Part shown: positions 9,401 through 17,320 of the stretch, one piece after another
How positions within the stretch are numbered: position 1 is the first letter of the stretch
Layout: each line of letters begins with the position of its first letter
NCBI GenBank assembly: GCA_002733905.1
Contig: NVXK01000010.1
Span: 66,171 to 111,946 of the forward strand
From: Robiginitomaculum sp.
Lineage (GTDB): Bacteria > Pseudomonadota > Alphaproteobacteria > Caulobacterales > Maricaulaceae
Length of the DNA: 45,776 nucleotides
Reading direction: 5' to 3'
The notes under the pieces: generated by a model
The model's database searches: none
The model's input: the letters and a program-made list of their open reading frames with translations, nothing else
What the model was told of the DNA's origin: nothing
Made by a program: the position numbers and the translations under genes

Positions 9401-9696
9401 GAAAAACGTAGACCCTCTTTGATTTCTGGTTGTTGACCTGGCGCTGTAACCGTAATGGAATATGGGCCACCAACTCGTAGACCGCGTTCTGAATATGCGC
9501 CATTACTACTCGTGATTGCTTGTTCCGCACGACCTGTAGGTATGTGAATAATCGTAACTATTGCACCTGAAACTGGGGCGCCATCTGTACCTGTAACAAC
9601 ACCGCGCACTGATGAGGATGTTGATTGTGCGAAAGCAGTACTGCTTAACGCAAGAGCTGTGCCGAGAAGCAGAGCTGATTTGGTAATTTTATTCAT
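6451..9696 (-). CDS. TonB-dependent receptor, Oar-like, with N-terminal carboxypeptidase-regulatory-like domain
   Basis: This encodes 1081 residues with a Sec signal peptide (MNKITKSALLLGTALALSST, cleavage after AFA at about 23) and AAGGAT upstream as ribosome site. Residues about 28-115 form a carboxypeptidase-regulatory/CnaB-like beta-sandwich (VRGVVTGTDGAPVSGAIVTI). The plug contains GQNPKFNAIAIDG and ESVSIVASDYSILNSGFQGG, and a long beta-barrel ends in IGIRYEF with the terminal Phe of outer membrane proteins. This architecture is that of Oar-type receptors, which import bulky ligands using TonB energy. Its position between two secreted phosphatases suggests a phosphate-containing or organic ligand, but this is inference. 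Confidence 0.93.
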   Translation of the reverse strand: MNKITKSALLLGTALALSSTAFAQSTSSSVRGVVTGTDGAPVSGAIVTIIHIPTGRAEQAITSSNGAYSERGLRVGGPYSITVTAPGQQPEIKEGLRFSAGNPVNVNFDLEALGQIDEIIVVGRRITDVSLNGGAGSSFNADDLANQPSVDRDLTDTLLRDPLTNSDGSIGNLVIAGQNPKFNAIAIDGIFEQDDFGLSNSTYSGNRSPVSLDTVESVSIVASDYSILNSGFQGGLVNVTLKSGTNDLHGTAFYERSGSSYIGDKTGDRDVETGDFKEETFGATIGGPIIKDKLFFFGSYEDYSTAVPNGFVARDFEFGAFAALAPYIQTAFGFDPGLREEVLLNPTTNRKILGKIDWNINDDHRASFSYRNSKDTGQSIGARYTSANYQRPIDVNSYAAQFYSDWSENFSTEFRAGYYQKDLGQICNAGSNIGEIRIRLDDTQADLIGTPLEGLITGDATFTAGCDRYRHANSFSDDRLQLFGSGTYIMDNHTITAGAAYIDYALENFFVESSRGQFTFDSLTDLINRTGDVSYRNAQSNDVNDAAAAWGFQKLSLFAQDELQVNPNLSLNAGVRYETYIQGDQTPDRADFQAAYGRTSQNNLDGVDVILPRIGFRYTPFSRTTVTGGAGLFAGSDPKVWISNAYLPQIFRAYGSGLTDLNPTIIPQVLLDQIAASDSTTPADIDIIDPNFKTPSIWKASLKLEQSFDANWGGLNLGDDYQFRAQYLYTKSKNGFRWENLAQTQLGLTTGVAPDGRTIYADLNSLNINDAIQLTNSKGGRGHVFTVGLGKDYDSGASFNFDYTYADVESVTAGTSTRGISSLRATITADRNNPETGLAPFNTKHKFGVSLSYEKEIVSGLKSRFDLFGNIFSGEPYSYTFDVGSSNSLFGRSASGSPYDNDLLYIPTMSGGSFNDSAVVFTSGFDQAGFADYIQREGIATGKIVDRNSGSSAWNQLWNFNYSQELPFGDFGQKRLEGNKLKVYLTVRNVANLLNSDWGTRTRGSNFDTNRLVRADIVTAVDVAANGVDGATSLSGDAYRTECTTQASCVYRYNRFRPDTINNLDIDDSLYKVKIGIRYEF

Positions 9697-9816
9697 TTAT
9701 ATATATCCTTCTTATGTATCTTCAAAATCGCATTACAAAAGCCCAAGTCGTGTAATGCTAGGGGGCTAGTCATACAAGTCCCTATATGCAATTAAATGTA
9801 CAAGATTACGACATTT

Positions 9817-9857
9817 TTGCGAAGCTTCTTGTTAACGAAAAGTTAACTTGTTCGCAA
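9817..9857. promoter_or_regulatory. Nested inverted repeats in the TonB-receptor/phoD divergent region
   Basis: An outer pair TTGCGAA (9817-9823) / TTCGCAA (9851-9857) encloses an inner pair of GTTAAC hexamers (9831-9836 and 9842-9847) separated by GAAAA. All four arms are arranged around a centre near 9838-9840. It lies between the divergent starts at 9696 and 9923 and has no T run, so an operator is more likely than a terminator. The binding protein is unknown. Confidence 0.55.
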
Positions 9858-9922
9858 GTGTTGCAAATGTGCCATACCAAATTCAAAAACAATGCACAAT
9901 AACACGCAAAGTGGGGATAACT

Positions 9923-11590
9923 ATGACCAACATAACGAGAAGAACAGCCATATTTTCAAGTACAGCCCTCGTTGCAGCGAGTTCAACAGCGTGCAATAAC
10001 GAATCACCTAGTCCACGAATCACCTTCCAACATGGCGTTGCCAGCGGTGACCCTACTCCGAAATCAATTATTATATGGACGCGTATTACGCCTAAAATGG
10101 CAGAATTCACCTCGCCTATATCAGTCAAATGGGAATTTTCCGACTTTGAAGACTTCCGTAAAATCATTAAAAGAGGTCGCGCGACGACAAGCCCGATTAA
10201 AGATTATACGGTCAAGATTGATGCAACAGGCTTAAGGTCCGGGCAAACATATTATTTCAGGTTTATCGTCGGGAATGTCACGTCCCCGATTGGGCAGACA
10301 AAGACCCTCCCTTCAGGAAAATTGCAATCTGCACGCTTCGCCATTGTTTCGTGTTCAAACTACCCATTCGGTTTTTTCAATATTTATGATTACATTGCCA
10401 AACAAAACCATTTTGATGCTGTCATACATTTGGGCGATTATTTCTACGAATATGGGCATGACGGCTATGGCGGCGATGTGGGTACAAAACTAGGGCGTGA
10501 ACATGAGCCTGCTCATGAGTGTATTAAATTGTCTGATTACCGTACGCGACATGCTCAATATAAAGGCGATCACGCGACACAGGCTCTACACGCGGCGCAT
10601 CCACTGATTTGTGTCTGGGACGACCACGAAACGGCGAATGATTCATGGAAAGCAGGGGCACAAAACCATAATGAAGGCGAAGGAGATTGGGACGCACGTC
10701 GCGCGAGCGCAATGCAAGCCTATTATGAATGGATGCCCGTGCGCGACCCACGCGTAGGAAAAGCACGCGAAGATTTGTTTCGCAATTATGAATTTGGCGA
10801 TTTACTCTCGCTCACCGCTATTGAAACACGCCTTACCGCACGTACGCAGCCGCTCGATTATGCAGATCATGTCAGCGATTTTCGTACACAAGAAGGCGTT
10901 GGTAACTTTATCAAAAATATTTTACACAACCCAAAACGTGAAATGCTCGGCGACGCGCAAAAGTCATTCATCAGCAACGCCCTCACCCGTTCGAAGTCAA
11001 AAAAACTTGCATGGCGACTGATTGCAAATCAAGTCATTATGGCACGCACGGCCATGCCTGACCTTAGTGTCTATAAAGGGCAAGATTTCATCAAAGAAAT
11101 TGAGGCCATTTTTCCGCAAATAAATGATTACATTGCGATCTCCCCTCTTGGATTACCGCTAAACCTTGATGCGTGGGACGGCTATCCTGCGGCGCGAGAG
11201 CGGTTCTTTCAAATGATGAATACACAAGGCATCAATGATGTTCTTGTCCTTACGGGCGACACACATGAAAATTGGGTCAACACTCTGCATACAGATAACG
11301 GCAAAGCAATGGGCGTTGAGCTTGGCGTAAGCGGCGTCACCTCCCCTGGTGCTGGGGCATATTTCGGAGAGGCAGCAAGTGATTATTCGACACGTTTGAA
11401 CGACAAAAACCCGGAAATATTCTACCACGACAATAGCCACCATAGCTTCATCGATTTACAATTAAGCCACACATCCGGGCGTGCGGATTTCATCAGTGTA
11501 AATACAATTTATTCGCCCGAATATACGGTCAGTACCACCAAAACCGTTGATTTGATCAAAGGTGAGAATTCTGTCACACTTGATGAGTAA
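9923..11590 (+). CDS. phoD: PhoD-type alkaline phosphatase, Tat-exported predicted lipoprotein
   Basis: This encodes 555 residues from the ATG at 9923, preceded by GGGGAT; the open frame back to 9848 is non-coding. The N-terminus has a twin arginine (NITRRTAIFSSTALVAASST) followed by Ala-Cys, so Tat export and lipid attachment at Cys24 are likely. PhoD signatures are GVASGDPTPKSIIIWTRI, FAIVSCSNYPFGFFNIYDYI, HLGDYFYEYG, VWDDHETANDSW and LTGDTHENW. PhoD enzymes hydrolyse phosphomono- and diesters using calcium and iron. It is divergent from the TonB receptor and shares a 226-base regulatory region with it. It lies near a PhoA-type enzyme, so this is probably a phosphate-starvation locus, though no clear Pho box was found. 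Confidence 0.93.
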   Translation: MTNITRRTAIFSSTALVAASSTACNNESPSPRITFQHGVASGDPTPKSIIIWTRITPKMAEFTSPISVKWEFSDFEDFRKIIKRGRATTSPIKDYTVKIDATGLRSGQTYYFRFIVGNVTSPIGQTKTLPSGKLQSARFAIVSCSNYPFGFFNIYDYIAKQNHFDAVIHLGDYFYEYGHDGYGGDVGTKLGREHEPAHECIKLSDYRTRHAQYKGDHATQALHAAHPLICVWDDHETANDSWKAGAQNHNEGEGDWDARRASAMQAYYEWMPVRDPRVGKAREDLFRNYEFGDLLSLTAIETRLTARTQPLDYADHVSDFRTQEGVGNFIKNILHNPKREMLGDAQKSFISNALTRSKSKKLAWRLIANQVIMARTAMPDLSVYKGQDFIKEIEAIFPQINDYIAISPLGLPLNLDAWDGYPAARERFFQMMNTQGINDVLVLTGDTHENWVNTLHTDNGKAMGVELGVSGVTSPGAGAYFGEAASDYSTRLNDKNPEIFYHDNSHHSFIDLQLSHTSGRADFISVNTIYSPEYTVSTTKTVDLIKGENSVTLDE

Positions 11591-11614
11591 TAATCCTAGT
11601 AAAGAGGGATTCCC

Positions 11615-12697
11615 TTAGCGTTTAGAGACATTGACAACGCCGTATTTCACCATGCTATCGGCCATAGATACGCTCATTTCACTCAGCGAACGCGGTTCAA
11701 TACCGAGAACGGATTTCATACGTGAGTTATCACCTACTATTTTGACACCAAGTTCTGGTTTTATCAAAGCGATTGTTTTGTCAAACATAGCGAGCAAGGA
11801 GACAAGGACATTAGGCAATCGTTTTTGTGGTGTTTTATAACCTGCTGCAAAAAGTGTTTTTGAGACATCAATCATCCATGCGAATTCGTTGATACAAAAA
11901 AACCTAAGACCAGCTGCCTCTGGGCGGATCATGGCTTGGATATGCGCTTCGGCGACATCGCGTACATCAATTAATGAAAATCCAATTTGGGGGCAAGCAG
12001 GCGCTTCGCGGTTAATAAGCTTTTTAACAAGCTCTCCTGATGTTGAGTATTTCACGTCAAGTACTGGCCCAAGAACTGCACCTGGGTTTATAACAGAAAG
12101 TTCCATGCCGTTCGCGGCTTCGCTCTCTATGAAATCCCATGCTGCGCGTTCCGCGATTGTTTTGCTTTTAACATAAGCGCTCACGGGGCCTGATATATCT
12201 GACCAATCATCCTCGGTAAAAACACGTGTCTCCGCATCCTTATGACCATAGGCAATCGCCGCCATAGACGAGGTTAATACAGTCCGTTTCACCCCCGCTT
12301 TCGCCGCTGCGCTTAAGGCGCGTAACACACCGTCACGTGCGGGAATAATCAAATCGTCTTCATGTTTAGGCACTGAATTTGGAAAAGGCGAAGCAATATG
12401 TAACAAATATGAGCACCCCAAGAGAGCCTCCTCCCAGCCTTCATCTTTTGACAAATCTAATGCAACAAATGATAGTTTTTCGAGAGAGGCGTGCGGCCTG
12501 ATTGCGTTATTGACCTCTTTTGACCGAGAAAGCGTGCGTACTGAACCACGCACTTCATAACCAGCATTAAGCAAACGTATAATGCAATGCTTTGCAATAA
12601 AGCCAGACGCCCCCGTGATAAATACGCATGTTTTATCATTATTTGACGCAATTTTTGATTTATTTTGGCTTGATTGATCTGATGTCTTTGCGTTCAT
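11615..12697 (-). CDS. NAD(P)-dependent epimerase/reductase of the extended SDR superfamily
   Basis: This encodes 360 residues. The Rossmann nucleotide motif is FITGASGFIA (GASGFIA at 29-35), and the catalytic pair is YVKSK (Tyr175, Lys179) with SSM as the serine block (143-145). The layout resembles dihydroflavonol-4-reductase/cinnamoyl-CoA-reductase-like enzymes, which reduce ketones or aldehydes or act on lipid-linked substrates. An N-terminal tail of about 22 polar residues precedes the fold. It converges with phoD and is divergent from a TetR regulator 97 bases away, so it is probably controlled by that regulator. The substrate is unknown. Confidence 0.85.
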   Translation of the reverse strand: MNAKTSDQSSQNKSKIASNNDKTCVFITGASGFIAKHCIIRLLNAGYEVRGSVRTLSRSKEVNNAIRPHASLEKLSFVALDLSKDEGWEEALLGCSYLLHIASPFPNSVPKHEDDLIIPARDGVLRALSAAAKAGVKRTVLTSSMAAIAYGHKDAETRVFTEDDWSDISGPVSAYVKSKTIAERAAWDFIESEAANGMELSVINPGAVLGPVLDVKYSTSGELVKKLINREAPACPQIGFSLIDVRDVAEAHIQAMIRPEAAGLRFFCINEFAWMIDVSKTLFAAGYKTPQKRLPNVLVSLLAMFDKTIALIKPELGVKIVGDNSRMKSVLGIEPRSLSEMSVSMADSMVKYGVVNVSKR

Positions 12698-12734
12698 GGC
12701 TTTATCTCTTTATAGTTTCTTAGAACACACACCC

Positions 12735-12758
12735 TGACACTTTATATAAATTATGTCA
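12735..12758. promoter_or_regulatory. Candidate TetR operator
   Basis: TGACA at 12735-12739 and TGTCA at 12754-12758 form an imperfect 24-base palindrome (8 of 12 half-site bases match). It overlaps the place where a -35 element for tetR would fall, with TATAAT at 12764-12769. This is a typical autoregulation position between divergent genes. Confidence 0.5.
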
Positions 12759-12763
12759 ATTTG

Positions 12764-12769
12764 TATAAT
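12764..12769 (+). promoter_or_regulatory. Candidate -10 element of the tetR-hydrolase operon
   Basis: A perfect TATAAT ends 25 bases before the tetR start codon at 12795, which would leave a leader of roughly 20 bases. No strong -35 is visible. Confidence 0.5.
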
Positions 12770-12794
12770 TCATTGATTGGCAAAACTATAGCCT

Positions 12795-13391
12795 ATGATA
12801 AACCTCGACCTTAACTTGAAAGCAAACCGCGTATTGCATGCTGCTTTGACCTGTTTTAAGCAATACGGCTTTAAGCGAACAAGCATGGATGACATTGCAA
12901 AATCGGCGGATATGTCACGCCCAGCGCTCTATCTTTTGTTTAAAAACAAAACTGATATTTTTCGTTCGCTCGCAACACAGTTTCACGAAATCACCCTCTC
13001 CAGCGCTCAAAATGCTTTGCGATCCGATGAAGATATTCAAACACGAATCACCAACGCGATTACGATACGTAAACTGCCACTTTATGCCCTTGCTCACGGC
13101 TCCCCACATGGCCCTGAATTATTTGATGTAACCATGAGTACCGCCGCTGACATCAACGCCCGCGCCAATGAAACATTCCAAAGCTATATGACAGAAGCTT
13201 TGGAAATCTCTCTTGATAATGGAGACATATTTGCCAACGATATAAGCCCAAAAGAGCTCGTACAAATTATTTACGCTGGTGCATTTGGCCTCCAGACCGC
13301 AGCAGAAAATGAAGATCATTACGCGCAATTATTAAGCAAGATGGTCAACACCTTATTTAATGGCCTAAGATCACATAAACATAATAAATAG
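12795..13391 (+). CDS. TetR/AcrR-family transcriptional regulator
   Basis: This encodes 198 residues. The N-terminal helix-turn-helix is clear: ALTCFKQYGFKRTSMDDIAK followed by SADMSRPALYLLFKNKTDIF. The C-terminal ligand-binding half is helical and not family-specific. There is no strong Shine-Dalgarno. The alpha/beta hydrolase gene starts 9 bases downstream, so the two form an operon. The divergent SDR gene and the palindrome at 12735-12758 suggest it represses both directions in response to a small hydrophobic ligand. The ligand is unknown. Confidence 0.9.
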   Translation: MINLDLNLKANRVLHAALTCFKQYGFKRTSMDDIAKSADMSRPALYLLFKNKTDIFRSLATQFHEITLSSAQNALRSDEDIQTRITNAITIRKLPLYALAHGSPHGPELFDVTMSTAADINARANETFQSYMTEALEISLDNGDIFANDISPKELVQIIYAGAFGLQTAAENEDHYAQLLSKMVNTLFNGLRSHKHNK

Positions 13392-13400
13392 GAGTGGGAA

Positions 13401-14357
13401 ATGAGAACGACGCCAACACAATTAAACGGGAAATATACATCTATTCAAGCTTGGGAAAGCCCAACGGGGGCTTCGCTTTGCGTTTATCACCGTAAAGCGA
13501 CAAAGCCTGTCGGTGTTGTTCACATTAACCACGGACTGGCGGAGCATGGCGGACGGTATGCCCGCTTTGCACAAGCTCTTAGCAAGGCTGGCTTTCATGT
13601 GTATGTCCATGACCATCGCGGCCACGGCGCAACCCTTGCCCCCGACGCGCAACAGGGCGTGTTTGGCGGCAAAGACGGGTTTGAGAAAACGCTTCTGGAC
13701 ATGAAATTCGTGAATGAAGAAATCAAAAATCGTCACCCTGATCTCCCTATCATCATGTTTGGGCATTCTATGGGGGCTATGCTGAGCTATAATTATCTCT
13801 TGAGATGGTCTGATACAGTCAGTGCAGCCGCGATTTGGAATACATCTGTCACAAAGTCTGCGGCGGTTTCGTTCTTGAGACTTTATCTGTCGGTTGAAAG
13901 ATTAATGGGAGGCGCGACAAAACCTAGCAGCGTCCATAAACTTACATTCGCCAGTTGGAACAAAGCCTTTGCCCCCAACAAAACCGAGTCTGATTGGCTA
14001 TCTAAAGATTTGGCAGAATGTGAAAAATATGACGCAGACCCTGATTGCGGCTGGAATGCTTCGGTCTCTATGTGGCAAGCTCTTACACACGGCATACTGA
14101 CAGGGGCCAAAGACGAAGGTCTTGAGAACATCCCTTCAGACATGCCCATTTTCATTCTTGGCGGTGACCAAGACCCAAGTGTTGAGAAAGGCAAATCAAC
14201 ACTAGATTTACAAAACCGTTTGCACAGCGTCGGTCTCGAAAATGTCACCACTGTTCTACGCGAAAATGGTCGCCATGAAGCCCTAAATGAGCCGAAACAA
14301 GAGCGCGATGCTATCACTCAACGTTTTGTAGACTGGGCACTCTCTACACTTAACTAG
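13401..14357 (+). CDS. Alpha/beta hydrolase, monoacylglycerol lipase/lysophospholipase type
   Basis: This encodes 318 residues; GGAGTGGG at 13391-13398 is the ribosome site just after the tetR stop. The Hydrolase_4 pattern is present: VHINHGLAEHGGRYARFAQA, VYVHDHRGHGAT and the nucleophile elbow GHSMG with Ser123. The acid FILGGDQDPS and the base GRHEALNE complete the triad. The family cleaves monoacylglycerols or lysophospholipids; no signal peptide is visible, so it acts in the cytoplasm or at the membrane. Co-transcription with a TetR regulator and the nearby SDR gene suggests a lipid- or terpenoid-ester catabolic module. Confidence 0.88.
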   Translation: MRTTPTQLNGKYTSIQAWESPTGASLCVYHRKATKPVGVVHINHGLAEHGGRYARFAQALSKAGFHVYVHDHRGHGATLAPDAQQGVFGGKDGFEKTLLDMKFVNEEIKNRHPDLPIIMFGHSMGAMLSYNYLLRWSDTVSAAAIWNTSVTKSAAVSFLRLYLSVERLMGGATKPSSVHKLTFASWNKAFAPNKTESDWLSKDLAECEKYDADPDCGWNASVSMWQALTHGILTGAKDEGLENIPSDMPIFILGGDQDPSVEKGKSTLDLQNRLHSVGLENVTTVLRENGRHEALNEPKQERDAITQRFVDWALSTLN

Positions 14358-14399
14358 CTCCATTCGTTTTCATTTTTACTATTTTCATTCTCACCATAA

Positions 14400-14430
14400 A
14401 AAAACCCCGCCAGAAGCGGGGTTTTTCTTT
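14400..14430. terminator. Bidirectional rho-independent terminator
   Basis: The stem AAAAACCCCGC (14400-14410) / GCGGGGTTTTT (14416-14426) has loop CAGAA and is flanked by A and T runs. It serves both the hydrolase gene (+) and the convergent TonB receptor (-). Confidence 0.92.
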
Positions 14431-14446
14431 TTGAATTTCGTATGGA

Positions 14447-16957
14447 TTAGAAATCTTTACGAAGTGAAATACCATATGTACGTGGTGGGTTTGAATATCC
14501 ACTAATTGTACCGGTTTGAATGACCGCAGGAAATGCAGACACAAGATACTCACTGTTAAACAAATTACGTGCCCATAACTGCATAGACAAACCATTATTC
14601 ATTTTTAATCCAAGACTTGCATTCGCGACACTGACCTTGCGATCAACACCTGGGAAGAATGCATGAATTTGAACCTTTGAATCATATTGATAGTCACCAC
14701 GCAAATAGCCACTCATGCCATTTGTGAAATCATGACTATAGGTAGCTGATCCTGACAAACTAAGTTTAGACACAGCTGGAATATCTTCTCCAGAACGATC
14801 GATTACCGTATTATTCGGACCAGGCGCACCTGTATACTCAACATATTTTGGGTCAAGAATTGCACCAGCTAATGTCAATTTCAAAGCTTGAACAGGTGTA
14901 TATGTCGCGTCGAACTCAATACCTTTTGTTCTTTGCTTACCCGCATTCGCAAGTACGAAACCTGCACCAAGGAAGAGATTATCCTGAAAACCTTCAATCG
15001 TTTGGGTAAAGACGGCAACGTTAAATGCAGCGTTTTCAAAACGAGCTTTGATACCAAGTTCATAAACAAGAGCTTCTTCGGGGCCAGCATAACGCGTACC
15101 CACACCTTGGTTTGTCTGGGAAAGACCAGCCGCAGTCAACGCTGCAAGATCTGTCGCAAACGGACGAGAATCACGTGACAAATTCCATGATGTCGATTTG
15201 AAACCCGACGCAGCACTTGCGTAAACGTTGACGTTTTCACTCACTTCATAGGCAGCACGAACTGTCCATGTCACCTTGTCATCATTGGTTTTTCCGCTTT
15301 CAACAGAGTTGCCAAACGCCAAGAATGGTGGCTGGAATTGCGCACCTTGCAAAGCTGCAACTGCGCCATCCGCTCCAGCTTGTATTGCCGCGAGCGCCGC
15401 AGGATTACCTGCGCCGACTGCGGCGATATTTGCAGCCGTCGGAGCAAGACCTGTTTGGGCTTGGAAAATTGAACCAAACAAGACCGTCGGGAATGAAACA
15501 CCAAGACCAGTCATACCAGTCGCCCCAAGATCAAGAGAAGAAAAGACATCTGTATTTACAGTGCTTCCGGTAACAGTCTTCTTATCTTTCGTATAGTTCA
15601 AACCAACTGTGAGCGTGAATTGATCAGACATATGGTAGTCAGTTGTACCAAAGAGAGAAATTGCCGTATTGTCTTGTGTGAATGACTCGTCTGTGTATGC
15701 ATCGCCACTAAATATTGTTCCTGAAGGAAGACCGTAAAGAGCTTCAATCGTAGGGAAAATACCAGGAAGGGTAGCAAACAAAGCACTGAAATATGGTCTT
15801 AACGCTGTGCCGTACTGAAGCCCTGCATCTTGCTTGATATCTTCATTGAAATAATACGCACCGACCATCCAATCTAACTGACGATCTCCCGTCGAAGTTA
15901 GTCTCAGTTCTTGCGTCAATGTTTTGATATCTGTTTCATCAGTAATACTGACGATTTGCGCCGACGTAAAGTCAACATCAGACGAATAGCCCGCATTATT
16001 CTTCCGATATGAACTGATAGATGTGAGTGCGAAACCATCAAAATCAACATCCAAATGTGCGGAAATACCACGGTCTTTTGAATAATTTGTCGGATCTTCT
16101 TCTAGATATGATATATAAGAAAATGGATCTGCATCATCACCAAGTTGGCCACCAACGGCTTCGATCGCCGCTGCAGTTGGGCCGCGTGTCACAGTCGTTA
16201 CTGCACAACAAATTTCATCAAGCTTAGAATAATCAGCAATAACACGGAACGTCACATTGTCAGTTGGCTCTACTAATAGCTGGCCTCGTACATTCCAACG
16301 GTCACGATCATTAACATCTGAAAGGTTTGAATTTATTGGCTTGCTAAAACCATCACGCTTATTCCAGCTACCACCGAGGCTAACCGCTGCATTATCCGAA
16401 ATTCCTGTTGTGACATAAGCTTTGAGAAGACGTTGATTATAATTACCCAAGCTAGCTTCTACATATCCTTCTGTGTCATATGATGGTTTTGCCGTCGCAA
16501 TGCTAATCACACCAGCAGAGGCATTTTTACCAAATAAAGTTGACTGAGGGCCGCTTAGCACTTCGATACGCTCTAATTTAGGCAAATCGCCAATACGCGA
16601 TGATGAGCGTGAACGATAAACACCGTCAACGAATACGCCAACAGATGGTTCAATACCAGCATTGTTTGCGCCATTACCAAAACCACGAATGATGAAGTTT
16701 GATTGTTGCGAATTTTGCAATTGCGATACGCGCAATGATGGCACGACGGATTGCAAATCACTAATATCAAGGATTTTTGCCGCTTCGATTGTTGCCGCAG
16801 ATGTTACAGATACCGAAATTGGTGTTTCTTTAAGTGTCGTTTCGCGTTTCGTCGCTGTAACGATAATCTCGTCAACTTGTGCATACGCCGTACCCGACAG
16901 AGCCAAGCTTGCGATGAGAGCGGTGGAGGCCAAGAGGCCTGTTTTATTATGTTTCAT
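14447..16957 (-). CDS. TonB-dependent receptor
   Basis: This encodes 836 residues. The signal peptide is cleaved near AYA|Q (about 26) and is followed at once by a Ton-box-like VDEIIVTATKR. The plug domain shows TPISVSVTSAATIEA, NFIIRGFGNG, GVFVDGVYRSR and ERIEVLSGPQSTLFGKNASA, classic TonB receptor motifs. The barrel ends with RTYGISLRKDF, keeping the terminal Phe. The sequence type resembles the large alphaproteobacterial group of receptors for iron chelates, sugars or aromatic compounds; the ligand cannot be told. It converges with the hydrolase gene and is divergent from an aldehyde dehydrogenase across 363 bases. Confidence 0.94.
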   Translation of the reverse strand: MKHNKTGLLASTALIASLALSGTAYAQVDEIIVTATKRETTLKETPISVSVTSAATIEAAKILDISDLQSVVPSLRVSQLQNSQQSNFIIRGFGNGANNAGIEPSVGVFVDGVYRSRSSSRIGDLPKLERIEVLSGPQSTLFGKNASAGVISIATAKPSYDTEGYVEASLGNYNQRLLKAYVTTGISDNAAVSLGGSWNKRDGFSKPINSNLSDVNDRDRWNVRGQLLVEPTDNVTFRVIADYSKLDEICCAVTTVTRGPTAAAIEAVGGQLGDDADPFSYISYLEEDPTNYSKDRGISAHLDVDFDGFALTSISSYRKNNAGYSSDVDFTSAQIVSITDETDIKTLTQELRLTSTGDRQLDWMVGAYYFNEDIKQDAGLQYGTALRPYFSALFATLPGIFPTIEALYGLPSGTIFSGDAYTDESFTQDNTAISLFGTTDYHMSDQFTLTVGLNYTKDKKTVTGSTVNTDVFSSLDLGATGMTGLGVSFPTVLFGSIFQAQTGLAPTAANIAAVGAGNPAALAAIQAGADGAVAALQGAQFQPPFLAFGNSVESGKTNDDKVTWTVRAAYEVSENVNVYASAASGFKSTSWNLSRDSRPFATDLAALTAAGLSQTNQGVGTRYAGPEEALVYELGIKARFENAAFNVAVFTQTIEGFQDNLFLGAGFVLANAGKQRTKGIEFDATYTPVQALKLTLAGAILDPKYVEYTGAPGPNNTVIDRSGEDIPAVSKLSLSGSATYSHDFTNGMSGYLRGDYQYDSKVQIHAFFPGVDRKVSVANASLGLKMNNGLSMQLWARNLFNSEYLVSAFPAVIQTGTISGYSNPPRTYGISLRKDF

Positions 16958-17320
16958 ATAGAGTGTCCCTTTTAATTATATTTTGTGAAAAGCAATTGTT
17001 TGCCATTTCACCCACATTCGTTTTTTTGGAGCGAGATAGCTTGCGTATCCCGTTTCCTACATTTTGTGAATGGCAGTTATGCATTTCCACACATATTTAT
17101 TAGCACGGCATTAATCGTCTTGCACCCACCTTATGAAAAAAATTGCATAGTGCGGCATAAAAGTCACAAGTGCTTCTTTCTTGATCATGAGTTTATGTGT
17201 AAAAATCTCTTTTCTTGATACTTCCCCATCACTTTTACTTTCATTTCACAATTTTTACATCTTCCCTCTTTTCTTTTTTTGACAGCGCGCTATGGAAGAT
17301 TGAGACAAGAAGGCGTGACA
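16958..17320. other. Intergenic region between divergent TonB receptor and aldehyde dehydrogenase
   Basis: This is 363 bases without a convincing gene; the short open frames here lack ribosome sites and family features. It should hold both divergent promoters. GTGAAA at 16985-16990 and TTTCAC at 17006-17011 form an inverted repeat 27 bases upstream of the receptor start, a candidate operator. A polypyrimidine stretch precedes the aldehyde dehydrogenase start. Confidence 0.6.

Noticed and set aside
9697-9922. Pho box upstream of phoD and the TonB receptor
   Set aside because: Only scattered TCAT-like fragments were seen; there is no paired heptamer with 4-base spacing.
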